Of a DNA stretch of 64,000 bases, positions 56,001 to 57,044 are shown piece by piece. Origin of the DNA: Leptidea sinapis (taxonomy: Eukaryota > Arthropoda > Insecta > Lepidoptera > Pieridae); contig NC_066296.1 in assembly GCF_905404315.1 (NCBI RefSeq), positions 2,728,001-2,792,000 of the forward strand. Reading direction: 5' to 3'. Below the pieces are notes generated by a model that made no database searches, had not been told where the DNA came from, and saw only the letters and a list, made by a program, of their open reading frames with translations. The position numbers and the translations under genes are program-made. The first letter of the stretch is position 1; the number at the start of each line of letters is the position of its first letter.

Positions 56001-56249
56001 TTTATGTACATATTTTTTATGAGATTGACGCACGGTTTCACAGTTCTGGTGTGAAACAATTTTAGTATAACAACAGGGAGCATATTTTACGAGATAAAAA
56101 CGGTATTTTATTTATTATATACAGAACAATATCTGTCGGGTCAGTTACTTATTTATATTTTTGTTACAGGTTCTGTGATATTGATGGTGTTTTGGCCAAA
56201 ACCAGAGAAAGTTCGAGACGAAATGGAGCAAAGAGGCCTATCGTACTAA
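16899..56249 (+). CDS. SV2/SVOP-like major facilitator transporter, whole gene (11 coding exons)
   Basis: Joining the 11 exons listed separately gives 1,599 nt, or 532 residues. Every intron is GT-AG and every phase agrees. Residues 1-46 are a hydrophilic, acidic cytoplasmic N-terminus. First half: GKFNYVVLLTCGL (48-60, TM1 entry), EHKGLI (91-96), MFS signature GYLGDRFGRR (109-118), YLGELHIKSRRA (165-176), PWRVF (216-220), LPESARYLL (238-246). Second half: GLYMWVPDILN (326-336), a loop with Cys350 and Cys372, a second signature GLLISRIGRKTL (399-410), DVFPTCLR (457-464), GRTGAAVGSN (475-484), and a polar C-terminus. Twelve membrane segments are expected. These motifs are those of the synaptic vesicle glycoprotein 2 / SVOP group (SLC22-related); the long luminal loop of vertebrate SV2 is absent, as usual in insect SV2-like proteins. 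Substrate cannot be inferred. Insect genomes carry several paralogues, so no symbol is given. Confidence 0.93.
17118..17438 (+). mobile_element. Short helitron (321 bp), 84 bases after exon 1
   Basis: It starts TCTATACCAATATATAAAGC after an A. It ends GTTTGCCGGGTCAGCTAG before a T, matching the helitron rule of A|TC...CTRR|T. No coding capacity. The same 3' end (AACGTTTGCC.GGTCAGCTA) occurs at 50530 and 55843. Confidence 0.85.
17757..17940 (+). mobile_element. LINE 3' UTR fragment (GAGCGCAAAAAAGAATG family)
   Basis: Has AGAGCACAAAAAAATAATGC, GGGAGAGTGTCATGCGCCGC and CTCTCAGAGCGCCATTTGTT, followed by GAAGCGGTAGTAGTATCTAG. Non-coding 3' end only, in intron 1. Confidence 0.75.
17941..18691. other. 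Intron 1 sequence, nothing recognised
   Basis: AT-rich. The small minus frame at 18293-18577 shows no motif. Confidence 0.4.
18692..18996 (+). mobile_element. Lepidopteran interspersed repeat (GCTCCTTTGCACAGGATG family)
   Basis: A full-length copy of about 305 bp. It runs GGGAGGCTCATTTGCACAGG, CCACAACGGCGCCTATTTCT, TTTCGGTCTGAAGGGCGCCG, GTGAAATTACTGGGCAAATG, TCAAGAATCCTGACTGGCAC, CATCAGCTGAACATCCTGCT, CTCGTCTCGTCCC and an A-rich end. It reads as non-coding. Other copies: 22212, 25527, 31338 (minus), 32868, 56455 (minus), 61281. SINE-like by size and A-rich tail; class not proven. Confidence 0.75.
19123..19611 (-). mobile_element. Short helitron (489 bp), minus strand
   Basis: On the minus strand it starts TCCCTACTAATATTATAAAT after an A. 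Family wording follows (CTTTCACGCCTAAACTACCG, AACCGATTTTGATAAAATTG), and it ends in AGCTAAAAGCTAG before a T. Same family as 23496, 31641, 46265 and 48272. Confidence 0.85.
19805..20275 (-). mobile_element. Jockey-like LINE C-terminus and 3' end
   Basis: The minus strand encodes NRHKLDIPTTRLSRVSKSFI, then FYNMIPENVQDKCVTKFKRI, then VNYFLNDTKDWE and a stop. The 3' UTR ends at TTTTTTATATAAA, CCCGCTGAGTTTCTTGCGCC and ...CAATAAAAATATTTGA. A 5'-truncated copy. The 3' end recurs at 39550-39665 and 8736-9055. Confidence 0.8.
20668..20825 (+). mobile_element. Jockey-like LINE 3' end fragment
   Basis: Has TTCTAAAAGGTCGGCAACGC, CTCTGGTGTTGCAAGATAAT, GGCGGTGATCACTTAAGATC and TTCCATATAAAAATC. Same 3' end as 11339 and 59735. 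Confidence 0.7.
20925..21060. repeat. Partial copy of the TTAAGGATTGGTCTCCGCTG inverted-repeat element
   Basis: TTAGATTAAGGATTGGTCTC, CGCTGCTCTC, then GTGGGCCTACTCGAGCCAGT and GTGACGTTGACG match the right-hand end of 22485-22905 in reverse orientation. Only one end is present. Confidence 0.65.
21538..21770. mobile_element. MITE with ~80-bp inverted repeats
   Basis: The left arm AAAATGCGTGTAATTGTAAC continues through AACATTACATTTT to TAGTTAACCC (21538-21620). The right arm is its reverse complement (about 21688-21770), ending GTTACAATTACACGCGTTTT. The ~65-bp centre has CCGACGTTTCAACCTCTCCA. Non-coding. Confidence 0.8.
22118..22166 (+). repeat. tRNA-like segment
   Basis: GTAGCAACCGGTTGCGGGTTCGATCCCCTGTAGCAAC-like wording holds a good B box (GGTTCGATCCC). 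No complete cloverleaf can be drawn with an acceptor stem, so this is more likely the head of a SINE than a tRNA gene. Confidence 0.4.
22212..22400 (+). mobile_element. Lepidopteran interspersed repeat (GCTCCTTTGCACAGGATG family), 3'-truncated
   Basis: Begins GGCAGTGGTAGGCTCCTTTG and continues through CACAACGGTACCTATTTCTG and GGTCTGAAGGGCGCCGTAGC to about TGACGAGCTC, where it meets unrelated sequence. Confidence 0.75.
22485..22905. mobile_element. Inverted-repeat element, TTAAGGATTGGTCTCCGCTG ends
   Basis: The left end TTAGATTAAGGATTGGTCTC, CGCTGCGCTCTAACTAAATA is mirrored at the right by GGTATCTAGTATCAGCGGAG, ACCAATCCTTAGTCTAAG. Arms are about 45 bp, imperfect. The inside (~330 bp) is non-coding. 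A non-autonomous DNA transposon. Confidence 0.7.
22994..23463 (-). mobile_element. Short helitron (470 bp), minus strand
   Basis: On the minus strand it starts TCTATATATATATATAAAAA after an A and ends GTGTCGGGTCAGCTAG before a T. An internal (AT)n run lies at 23187-23204. Non-coding. Confidence 0.85.
23496..23852 (+). mobile_element. Short helitron (357 bp)
   Basis: It starts TCCCTATTAATATTATAAAT after an A, has the family core GAACCGATTTTAATGAAATT and TGGTACAGCGATAGACTTGA, and ends GTCGCGTGCATCAGCTAG before a T. Lies 32 bases from the minus-strand helitron at 22994-23463. Confidence 0.88.
24085..24310 (+). mobile_element. tRNA-derived SINE
   Basis: The head CCCCTATAGCCCAGTGGTTA (A box) is followed by GTTTCCGAGTCATGGATGTT and TATAAGTATTTATGTATTTT. 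Then come GTACCCATAGTACAGGCTAT, GCCTAGTTTGGGGCAAGATA and a short ATGAATTAATGAAAATAAT tail. This is a widespread lepidopteran SINE arrangement. Confidence 0.7.
24464..25260 (-). mobile_element. Tc1/mariner-superfamily element with ~250-bp inverted ends
   Basis: The left arm (24464-~24715) starts CAGGGTGTCCCAAAGTTATG. The right arm (~24998-25260) is its reverse complement, ending CCATAACTTTGGGATATCCT-G. Between them, on the minus strand (~24937-24720), is a transposase C-terminus: ARSPDLTPLDFFWGYV, then YKKRYENVGELQTELC. SPDLTPLD carries the third catalytic Asp. The rest of the transposase is missing, so this is an internally deleted copy. The 5' flank ends in TA, the expected target site; the right flank is TC, presumably mutated. 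Confidence 0.85.
25527..25745 (+). mobile_element. Lepidopteran interspersed repeat (GCTCCTTTGCACAGGATG family), diverged
   Basis: Has GGCACCTTTTTCTGTCGTGA, AACAGTAACG, TCTCAAAGTGACGTGTGTGA and TCAAGAATCCTGTGGCACTG in the family order. It ends near CCTGTCGCTCTTCTGG. Confidence 0.65.
25985..26640 (-). mobile_element. Mariner transposase, C-terminal half, inactive
   Basis: The minus frame at 25989-26333 reads MKTSAQVYQDTILEKEVKPL, then FQQESAPGHKARSTQSWLET, then SDFIRAEDWPSSSPDLNPLD and VDLWSALE. This is the second half of a DD34D-type mariner transposase. The usual FQQDSAPAHKA motif reads FQQE, so the second catalytic Asp is Glu. The third Asp (SPDLNPLD) is present. Upstream (26340-26640) a related frame with SVMVSCGISYEGITEP-like residues is broken by stops and shifts. 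Decayed. Confidence 0.85.
26641..28390. other. Intron 1 sequence, mostly unassigned
   Basis: Very AT-rich, with a TTTATTTATTTATTTAT run at 26938-26955. A CCGCCATCTATGTAACAAAG stretch near 27535 is unremarkable. No coding frame or clear repeat boundary was found. Confidence 0.35.
28391..28580 (+). mobile_element. LINE reverse transcriptase fragment
   Basis: The + strand reads IKCFYIRFTRKQNLIEGKYK, then INDCPLQKLESIRDLGISID, then IELGFNVHVDNICRSARQML. This is the block after motif C in jockey/CR1-like reverse transcriptases (the ...I.DLG..LD..L.F..H...I..KA...L pattern). It is about 63 codons without its flanks. Confidence 0.8.
28581..29442. other. Intron 1 sequence, nothing recognised
   Basis: No coding or repeat signal that I can support. 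Confidence 0.35.
29443..29800. repeat. ACCGACTTC-family repeat, interrupted
   Basis: AACCGACTTCAAACAAGAAG, GTGTTTCTCAATTCCACTG at the left and GTTAGTTACCTCTATAACTA, TCGACTTGGTGAACCAATTT, TGATAATTC at 29700-29760 match the family order. About 200 bp of unrelated sequence lies between. Confidence 0.6.
30470..30765 (-). repeat. Interspersed repeat, inverted partner of 34005-34460
   Basis: On the minus strand: CGGCTGTCAAAGTGCTTATG, TTTGATATTCGCCATTTTGG, CGAGAGTCCTCGGTACAAAA, AGTGATGACAACCTCAGCAA, then CAGCCATTTGTATTATACGT and TTCAAATAGGCACAAAAAAT. The same order is found on the + strand at 34005-34460. The frame at 30474-30740 is open on the minus strand with no known domain. Confidence 0.75.
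30816..31055 (-). mobile_element. Reverse transcriptase C-terminal tail fragment, copy 2
   Basis: The minus frame reads YIFVPFGVETLGSWGPEARR, then SRLNKAIGDPSAGSYFSERI, then SLAIQRGYAASILGTLPRND. The FVPFAVETLGPWG...GDPRA..F..QR.S.AIQRGNAASILGT pattern is the very C-terminal end of a group of animal retroelement polymerases. Only this last part is present. Copies at 10930 (minus) and 55370 (minus). Confidence 0.75.
31338..31480 (-). mobile_element. Lepidopteran interspersed repeat (GCTCCTTTGCACAGGATG family), 3' part
   Basis: The minus-strand tail GGGACGAGACGAGCAGGACG (as read on +) is followed by TTCAAAACTGAGCGGCACTA and TTAAGTTTCATTTGCTACGG. About half the element. Confidence 0.7.
31641..32198 (-). 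mobile_element. Short helitron (558 bp), minus strand
   Basis: On the minus strand it starts TCCCTACTAATATATGAATG after an A. Wording CTTTCACGCCTTAACCACTG and AAGGACATAAGCTACCTTTT follows, and it ends GGTTGCGGGTAGATGCTAG before a T. Confidence 0.82.
32405..32640 (-). mobile_element. RTE-type LINE tail fragment
   Basis: On + it reads CATCATCAGCCGGAAGACGC, GGACAAACGCCTCCCCCAAA, GATCTTGACCAGATCGTCGG, TCCATCTTGTGGGGGCCTAC and CCGTGGTCGGCATTCAAGGA, the reverse of the 13225-13655 tail. It ends 45 bases before exon 2. Confidence 0.82.
32686..32847 (+). CDS. Exon 2: transmembrane segment 1 and first loop
   Basis: Encodes residues 46-100 (junction codons shared): QGKFNYVVLLTCGLIMLNVS, MESVGMSYVITAAECELELT, SEHKGLITAAAFIG. 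Acceptor TTTTATCCAG, donor GTAAGA. The (G).GKF.Y..LL.CGL start, the SYV..AAECEL.L loop and the KGL..AA.F.G end are the classic SV2-like first block. A frame that reads through the donor continues only into a repeat. Confidence 0.95.
32868..33045 (+). mobile_element. Lepidopteran interspersed repeat, 20 bp after exon 2
   Basis: Begins AGTAGTAGGCTCCTTTGCAC and continues through GCCGGTTAGATAATAGGTAC, CAACGGTGCCTATTTCTACC and GGTCTGAAGGGCGCCATAGC. It starts only about 20 bases past the exon 2 donor and is truncated at the 3' end, where a SINE follows. Confidence 0.75.
33046..33240 (+). mobile_element. tRNA-derived SINE-like element
   Basis: GTTTTTAAAGTGATAACCCT comes first. The tRNA-like module is at 33145-33222: GAACGGTTGGCTCAGTTGGA (A box), AAGAGCGCTCGCACGGAACG and GGTCACGGGTTCGAGTGCCG (B box), closing CATCGTTCATAAAATTTTG. 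The best-preserved module in the window. Confidence 0.78.
33565..33727 (+). CDS. Exon 3: MFS signature and transmembrane segments 2-4
   Basis: Encodes residues 100-153: (G)IISTSFLWGYLGDRFGRRAV, then MLPSMLASAVLSITSSFSIN, then VWMLLILRILTGC. Contains the MFS loop 2-3 signature G-x-L-x-D-R-x-G-R-R (109-118). Acceptor TTTTTCCAG, donor GTAAGC. Confidence 0.96.
34005..34460 (+). repeat. Interspersed repeat, inverted partner of 30470-30765
   Basis: GGCGGCTGTCAAAGTGCTTT, TTTGATATTCGCTATTTTGG, CGAGAGTCTGCGGTACTAAA to CAAATAGGCACAAATAATAT, CATGGAACAGCCTG. An extra ~150-bp AT-rich stretch (about 34150-34300) sits inside compared with the other copy. Confidence 0.75.
34461..35224. other. Intron 3 sequence, nothing recognised
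   Basis: AT-rich, no coding or repeat signal supported. Confidence 0.4.
35225..35700 (+). mobile_element. LINE C-terminal fragment
   Basis: DPIKRIERIQKRFLFLLSVH (about 35268-35325) leads into the frame at 35366-35695: FFNITSLENRRWVNDQMFLY, KILNHKLDCPNILAKIKFYV, PRESARFTNF, then TELGANSVLERLCREHNNLF. This is the same block order as the C-terminal part of the LINE at 10062-10437, so a related jockey/CR1-like element. 5'-truncated. Confidence 0.8.
36464..36585 (+). CDS. Exon 4: loop 4-5 and transmembrane segment 5
   Basis: Encodes residues 154-194: (L)VSASSATVYAYLGELHIKSR, then RASAIAWASAFISFSFIILP. The Y.YLGE.H..K.R motif follows TM4 in SV2-like carriers. Acceptor AATTTCCAG; the donor GTTTGG is weaker than the others in this gene. 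A frame running past the donor is intronic. Confidence 0.93.
36752..38190 (+). repeat. Minisatellite, ~20-bp unit, about 70 copies
   Basis: Unit CACACCCATCTAACAACYCR (20 bp), with the variants CTCGCA, CTCACA and CCCACA at its end. Shorter 18-bp units lacking two bases (CACACCCGTAACAACCCA and CACACCCCTAACAACCCA) occur at both edges and at about 36961, 37705 and 37844. The edges are degenerate (36752-36840 and about 37945-38020). It lies in intron 4, 166 bp after exon 4. One strand has almost no G. The small frames inside it are a side effect of the array. Confidence 0.95.
38191..38794. other. Intron 4 sequence, nothing recognised
   Basis: A short ACCGCATGCATTACACGCAA joins the array to AT-rich DNA. 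TTTATTTATTTATTTGGGCAACC at about 38618 may be a LINE tail but is too short to assign. Confidence 0.35.
38795..39135 (-). mobile_element. LINE C-terminus and 3' UTR (GAGCGCAAAAAAGAATG family), minus
   Basis: On the minus strand: AAAGTCCCAGTCACTGTTCA, then INKFKCFIKK-like residues, YYSTAE-like wording and a stop. Then comes the UTR GAGCGCAAAAAAAGAATGCT, GGGAGAGATTCTTGCGCTGC, CAGAGCGCCATTTGTTTCCG. It ends TAAATGCCTTTTATGCCTTT. A near-full 3' end. Confidence 0.8.
39550..39668 (-). mobile_element. LINE 3' end fragment
   Basis: CAAATTCAAAATAGGATTCA, TATTGAATGCCAAGAAGTAC, CACCCATTCAAAATGACC and AAGAACGGGCGCAAGAAACT match the 3' end of the 19805-20275 element. Confidence 0.7.
39669..40838. other. 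Intron 4 sequence, largely unassigned
   Basis: A GC-richer stretch at 39880-40040 (CTAGCCCTGCCTGCTCCGCT, GAAACGAGCGGAGCTAGGTT) has partly inverted GGAGC/GCTCC wording. Otherwise AT-rich with no supported element. Confidence 0.35.
40839..41405 (+). mobile_element. Helitron-like element, copy 1, 3'-truncated before exon 5
   Basis: It starts TCACTACTATAAAACAAAAT after an A and shares its order with 63390-63977: CCGCGTCTGTCTGTCTG, AAAACTACTGTACCGATTTT, TCGAGGAAGGTTTTAGTATA, then GAAAACGCTTTCTGAGCCCT, then CCGATGGCTTCCGACTACAT and TATTCCCGAATACGA. The expected CTAG end is missing. It stops about 90 bp before the exon 5 splice acceptor. Confidence 0.75.
41497..41735 (+). CDS. Exon 5: transmembrane segment 6 and the PESxR motif
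   Basis: Encodes residues 195-274: ALAWIIIPGKWSWSLFGFPI, VPWRVFIWSWCVPGIIAACI, LAWLPESARYLLSAKGPDKA, LPVLARMYACNKGMGVDNYP. W...VPWR and LPES(P/A)R(Y/F)LL are the strongest family markers in the protein; Ala replaces the usual Pro at position 242. Acceptor TTTTTGCCTCCAG, donor GTGAGT. Confidence 0.97.
42275..42475 (-). mobile_element. Jockey-like LINE 3' end fragment, minus
   Basis: Read on +: TGTTAAGTGATCACCGTCGC, CCACACTCTCCTGCAAAACC, AGAGGAATCATAGGAGAGTT, GAAAGTTCCTTGGAAACCGT, the reverse of the 11339 tail. Coding wording is too decayed to read. Confidence 0.75.
42640..43750 (-). mobile_element. LINE reverse transcriptase, 5'-truncated and decayed
   Basis: The minus frame at 43441-43746 reads LRDQILNLRLILEKCYEYNN, STFIYFVDYQKAFDCVKWDK (motif A region), LWEVFGKTGIPTHLVMLIRN and LYESEYVTV. 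Further along (about 43100-42960) the minus strand gives RVNALEMWCWRRMLRISITA and RRTNICILKQLKIENAQRL, and at about 42840-42790 GRRSKRWKDQISENLRR. Order and motifs are of a non-LTR reverse transcriptase with its C-terminal region; motifs B and C are lost or shifted. An RTE- or Proto2-like clade is likely but not certain. Confidence 0.85.
43751..44064. other. Intron 5 sequence, nothing recognised
   Basis: AT-rich, no supported element. Confidence 0.4.
44065..44410. mobile_element. Two opposed tRNA-derived SINE-like modules
   Basis: 44075-44195 carries GTGATAACCCTCACTTCTGG, then the module in minus orientation (ACGATGCGGGCCTTGAACCC, CGACCTGTCGCGTTCCATGC). 44222-44405 carries GGCTTGAGCAGGTTATCAAG, ACAACCTGAGAGTTGACCAA, then the module in plus orientation (GGTCGGCCTAGTTGGAAGAG, GGTCACGGGTTCGAACCACG). 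The second ends 60 bases before exon 6. Confidence 0.75.
44464..44609 (+). CDS. Exon 6: central cytoplasmic loop and start of transmembrane segment 7
   Basis: Encodes residues 275-322: VERIITSSTEAKQSSGFVGA, then VKNLTLMFQAPLLRCVLISN, then TSMFAVFM(L). The cytoplasmic loop between the two MFS halves is short here, followed by the F..P.(L/Y)...L entry into TM7. Acceptor TATTTCAG, donor GTAAGT. Confidence 0.94.
44640..45030 (+). mobile_element. LINE reverse transcriptase C-terminal fragment
   Basis: LVRTIKQRKISYNGHILCND, RYRLLQSILMGKRGAGRRKK and SWLRNIRE are followed by a stop. After it comes TGIKTVQELFRLAMDKEKFK, then KLTADLQ and a stop. This K..Y.GHI.R...YRLLQ...GK..GRRG.GR....WL.N.R block is the C-terminal region of an RTE/jockey-type LINE, with one in-frame stop. 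It starts about 30 bp after exon 6. Confidence 0.8.
45190..45665 (-). mobile_element. RTE-type LINE C-terminus and 3' end, minus
   Basis: The minus frame at 45231-45455 reads GKMKWQWAEHVARRTGGRWG, SKVLEWPPRTGRRRVGRTPT, RWTDDLIKIAVIRWMWTAQD, RSSWRSLGETFI. Further on (45460-45669) PQCLKTKVFNQCVASDDIRN leads into it. The best-preserved RTE tail in the window, but frame-shifted between the two parts. Confidence 0.9.
45666..46264. other. Intron 6 sequence, nothing recognised
   Basis: No repeat or coding signal supported. Confidence 0.4.
46265..46379 (-). mobile_element. Helitron 5' end fragment, minus
   Basis: On the minus strand it starts TCCCTACTAATGTGATAATG, with TTTCGCTTTCACTCCTAAAC and CCGATGCTGATAAAATTTGG. 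Its 3' end is absent. Confidence 0.75.
46434..46945. repeat. ACCGACTTC-family repeat
   Basis: AACCGACTTCAATAACAGGA, GGAGGTTCTCAATTCGTCGG, GTTACCTCAAAACTTTCGAC, GGGTGAACCGATTTTGATAA, GGCGCTTCCCGTGTGGTCCC at the left. ACAACCGACTTCAAAAACAC, ATTCCAAAACAATAGATATA at the right. The longest example of this family here. Confidence 0.75.
47295..47418 (+). CDS. Exon 7: transmembrane segment 7 end and luminal loop
   Basis: Encodes residues 323-364: (L)SSGLYMWVPDILNSVMSDTS, AEDITICQIIHNKFQAAMNE, T. G(L)YMW.P(D)ILN is a family hallmark. The following loop starts with Cys350. Acceptor ATATTACAG, donor GTGAGG. Confidence 0.95.
47440..47620. other. GC-richer block after exon 7, unassigned
   Basis: ATCACATCAAGTCGGCGCTT, GGGTTTGCATTTTGCAGATC, AGGTGCCGGTAATGAGGTGA, GCCCAGGGGTGAGCGGAGCT. 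Distinct in composition from its surroundings and probably a mobile-element piece, but no match was found within the window. Confidence 0.3.
47625..48245 (-). pseudogene. Decayed coding-like region, unknown protein
   Basis: The minus strand has protein-like stretches in two frames: EMHSFKPERNHFEDLPAMVK, KSGSTLNKMVVFVSEDGTEQ, YKKACKRKD (about 48245-48090), then QKKGCRLDEHAQSYLKCLRN, RFRCNVALLHHNQSSSYSDK (from 48111), then SDEFLKASNMELMSL. Further on are LKSKCFPIYMSLRRI-like residues. The two frames overlap at a shift near 48100 with consistent sense (KACKRK then KGCRLDEHA). I do not recognise the family. It looks like a retroposed gene remnant or transposon protein inserted in intron 7, opposite to the host gene. 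Confidence 0.5.
48272..48643 (-). mobile_element. Short helitron, minus strand
   Basis: On the minus strand it starts TCCCTACTAATATTATAAAT with family core GAACCGATTTTGATGAAATT and TGGTACAGCGATACACTAGA. It ends GAATCAGCGGGCATCAGCTG-G, where the terminal CTAG has become CTGG. Inside (48365-48520) it matches the interior of 23496-23852, including the GAACGGGAGCGAAAACG wording. Confidence 0.8.
48644..49804. other. Intron 7 sequence, mostly unassigned
   Basis: A GC-rich patch at 49185-49300 (GTGGCGGCGTAGTGGGGCAT, GGGGGCGATGGCTGGTCCAC) may be a retroelement piece. The rest is AT-rich without a supported feature. Confidence 0.35.
49805..49946 (+). CDS. Exon 8: luminal loop end and second MFS signature
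   Basis: Encodes residues 365-411: LEEETGPCHSEVSVKVFPIS, MGMGVVFAVTYMAIGLLISR, IGRKTLY. Cys372 (with Cys350 in exon 7) sits in the luminal loop. G(L).IS..GRK is the second-half equivalent of the MFS signature. Acceptor ATTTCAG, donor GTAAGC. A frame extending 5' of the acceptor is intronic. Confidence 0.95.
50125..50900 (-). mobile_element. LINE C-terminus and 3' end, minus, split by a helitron
   Basis: On the minus strand (about 50870-50660): YGAFFNKIPDDVTCLTLNRF, KSHV, a stop, then SKLIEKAYYKVVDNLNNKNV and W. This is a jockey/CR1-like LINE ending with one in-frame stop. The 3' UTR runs to an end at about 50130 (as read on +: AAATCAAATCAAAACAGTTT). A helitron at 50242-50530 interrupts the UTR. 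Confidence 0.75.
50242..50530 (+). mobile_element. Short helitron (289 bp) nested in a LINE
   Basis: It starts TCTTATATATAAAATTGTCA after an A and ends AACGTTTGCTGGGTCAGCTAA before a T. CTAA is an allowed CTRR end. Interior wording AACTCCTTCGAAACGGCTTG, ATCGATTCTCACGAAAGTTT. Same 3' end family as 17118 and 55500. Confidence 0.85.
51483..51496 (+). repeat. (AT)n microsatellite
   Basis: A short TATATATATATATAT run directly before the candidate LTR at 51497. Confidence 0.8.
51497..52137 (+). mobile_element. Candidate solo LTR or promoter-bearing repeat
   Basis: It begins TGTTGCGTAGCAACCCTTCG and can be closed at ...TCATAATAACA, giving TG...CA ends. Inside are a tRNA-like stretch (51575-51640, AGCTCAGCGGAAAAG and a CCCGGGTTCTATAC B-box-like part) and a clear TATA box in GGGGGTATATAAGCCG (51831-51846). 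A purine-rich run follows (AGAAGAAGAAGAAAAGAAGA). TATA plus downstream leader is what an LTR promoter would look like. No matching second LTR, primer-binding site or polyprotein is in the window, and no target duplication is evident. Confidence 0.4.
52138..52786. other. Intron 8 sequence, unassigned
   Basis: No frame or repeat supported. Antisense frames over exon 9 and its acceptor are shadows of the gene. Confidence 0.4.
52787..52943 (+). CDS. Exon 9: transmembrane segments 9 and 10
   Basis: Encodes residues 412-463: (C)SIMFVCGLATISAAFVPQAA, GATALLILALCSGCAASILA, AIAVDVFPTCL(R). The (V)DVFPT.LR end (457-464) matches the conserved (E)L(Y/F)PT.LR of MFS transporters before TM11. Exon GC is well above the intron background. 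Acceptor CATCTTCAG, donor GTATTC. Confidence 0.95.
53190..53340 (+). mobile_element. LINE C-terminal fragment
   Basis: FYKKLPKSVSELSINKFKSF, IKRRLMSKPYY, then a stop: the ..LP..V..L....FK...K..L....YY end of a jockey/CR1-like LINE. In intron 9. Confidence 0.7.
53669..53796 (+). CDS. Exon 10: transmembrane segment 11
   Basis: Encodes residues 464-506: (R)AMAMCVMYMVGRTGAAVGSN, ILGATLDRHCQLAFTTFGVF, IS(G). The GR.GA..GSN motif (475-484) is conserved in TM11 of SV2-like carriers. Acceptor GTTCTCCAG, donor GTAATT. Confidence 0.95.
53914..54135. mobile_element. MITE with ~53-bp inverted repeats and an inner hairpin
   Basis: The left end ATAATTATCCAAATGTTTTA, AGTTTTCTTTCGTGTTAATT, CCGCCAATATTTG is matched by its reverse complement at 54083-54135. 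A second palindrome in the centre pairs GACACGAGACTCAGTC with its near-complement TTGAGTCTCGTGCC. 222 bp in all, non-coding, in intron 10. Confidence 0.85.
54285..54702 (+). mobile_element. RTE-type LINE C-terminus, first part
   Basis: FAIKKLRKIFSFQIPQCMKM, KVFSKCVLPVMTYGTQSWSL, TIGLMRKFMVAQRAMERAML, GVFL, then shifted pieces (RNEEICRRTKVTDIAQMV) and PRTGRRSVGRPPQVGPTIWP-like wording. The tail resumes at 54893 after an insertion. Confidence 0.88.
54703..54892 (+). mobile_element. LINE 3' end nested in the RTE tail
   Basis: AGCGCTTAAAAGAAGGATTT, GAGAGTTTCTTGCGGCGCAC, CGCCATTTGTTTCCGAAGCG, AGTAGTGTCTAGTATATTAT and ATAAATGCCTTTTATGCTTT belong to the GAGCGCAAAAAAGAATG family. TGAGG flanks it on both sides (54698-54702 and 54893-54897), as a target duplication. 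Confidence 0.82.
54893..54975 (+). mobile_element. RTE-type LINE tail, second part
   Basis: TGAGGGCAGCGCAGGACCGA, TTGTCATGGCGATCTATGGG, GGAGTCCTTTGACCAGCAGC and GGACGTCTTCTGGCTGAAAT continue exactly from 54702. Confidence 0.85.
55295..55460 (-). mobile_element. Reverse transcriptase C-terminal tail fragment, copy 3
   Basis: AAACTATCATTACGTGGAAG, GGTACCAAGAATACTGGCAG, CATTTCCGCGTTGGATAGCA, plus the 5' flank CAAATCTTATAACTACATA, match the 3' part of 30816-31055. The rest is missing. Confidence 0.65.
55500..55843 (+). mobile_element. Short helitron (344 bp), textbook ends
   Basis: It starts TCTATACATAAAAATAAAAT after an A, has GGAGTGTCTGTTTGTAATAT and GGCTGGACCGATTTTGACGG, and ends AACGTTTGCCAGGTCAGCTAG before a T. 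Non-coding. Confidence 0.9.
55848..56155 (+). mobile_element. Second helitron-like copy, decayed ends
   Basis: TATATAAATCCAGTGTCCTG, ATGTTTGTTTCCAGTGAACT, then ACAATATCTGTCGGGTCAGT-TACT in place of GTCAGCTAGT. It lies head-to-tail 4 bases after the previous helitron and ends 15 bp before exon 11. Confidence 0.7.
56170..56249 (+). CDS. Exon 11: last membrane segment and C-terminus
   Basis: Encodes residues 507-532 and the TAA stop (56247-56249): (G)SVILMVFWPKPEKVRDEMEQ, RGLSY. The end of TM12 followed by W-P-(K)-P/T is usual in this family. Acceptor TTTGTTACAG. Confidence 0.94.
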
Positions 56250-56325
56250 AAATGGCTACTTACCTATTATAGACTGAATTAATATTTTATTAGCGACTCT
56301 ATTAGTTATAAGCAACAGTATATTA

Positions 56326-56331
56326 AATAAA
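56326..56331 (+). terminator. Polyadenylation signal AATAAA
   Basis: AATAAA within TATTAAATAAATTGTG, 77 bases after the stop codon. The overlapping ATTAAA (56323) is an alternative. A TTTATTTTTATCTCC run follows at about 56350. Confidence 0.75.
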
Positions 56332-56454
56332 TTGTGTATATCATTTGACATTTATTTTTATCTCCACGTGTATTATAAAAAATATTGGATGGAATTATTT
56401 TTCCTGATAAGATAATGGCGTGGCAGAAAAGAAATAATTCAAGGAACATATGTT

Positions 56455-56692
56455 TTTTTTTATTAAAATAAGGGACGGGACGAGCAGGACGTTCAGCTGA
56501 TGGGAATTGATACCGCTCAAGATAATTGATAAACCCAAAAATTCTGATCAGCACTACAACTGCGCTCGTCACCTTCAGACCGAAACACATTAATGCTTAC
56601 ACATTACTGCTTCACGGCAGAAATAGGCGCCGTTGTAGTACCCATAACCGAGCCGGCATCCGGTGCAATGGAGCCTCCCACTGGTATTTATT
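56455..56692 (-). mobile_element. Lepidopteran interspersed repeat (GCTCCTTTGCACAGGATG family), minus
   Basis: As read on +: GGGACGGGACGAGCAGGACG, TTCAGCTGATGGGAATTGAT, CTCGTCACCTTCAGACCGAA, ATTACTGCTTCACGGCAGAA, ATAGGCGCCGTTGTAGTACC, GCAATGGAGCCTCCCACTGG. A central deletion joins CTCGTCACCTT to CAGACCGAAAC. Confidence 0.8.
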
Positions 56693-56744
56693 ATCCCTCA
56701 TCAATATTTCTAGATAGATGGTTTGGTATCCTTAAACACCTACA

Positions 56745-57022
56745 TTTTCTACAGGAATTGCCAAGTAATCTAACGACATTTTTTATGGAAAAGGAGTACA
56801 AACAACCATACGGGTCACCTGGTGTTACGTTATCACCGCCGCCCACATTCTCTTGCAATACCAGAGGAATCACAGGAGCGTTGCGACCTTTAAGGAAGGT
56901 GTAAGCGCTTTTTTTGAAGGTACCCATGTCGTATCGTCCCGGAAACACCGCACAAGGAAGCTCATTCCACAACTTTGTAGTACGTGGAAGAAAGTACCTG
57001 GAAAACCTCACTGTGGAGGACC
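56745..57022 (-). mobile_element. Jockey-like LINE C-terminus and 3' end, minus
   Basis: The minus frame at 56691-57011 reads FSRYFLPRTTKLWNELPCAV, FPGRYDMGTFKKSAYTFLKG, RNAPVIPLVLQENVGGGDNV, TPGDPYGCLYSFSIK. This is the most intact copy of this tail (compare 11339 and 59735). Confidence 0.85.
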
Positions 57023-57044
57023 GTCACTCATCCCGATGTTTGGG

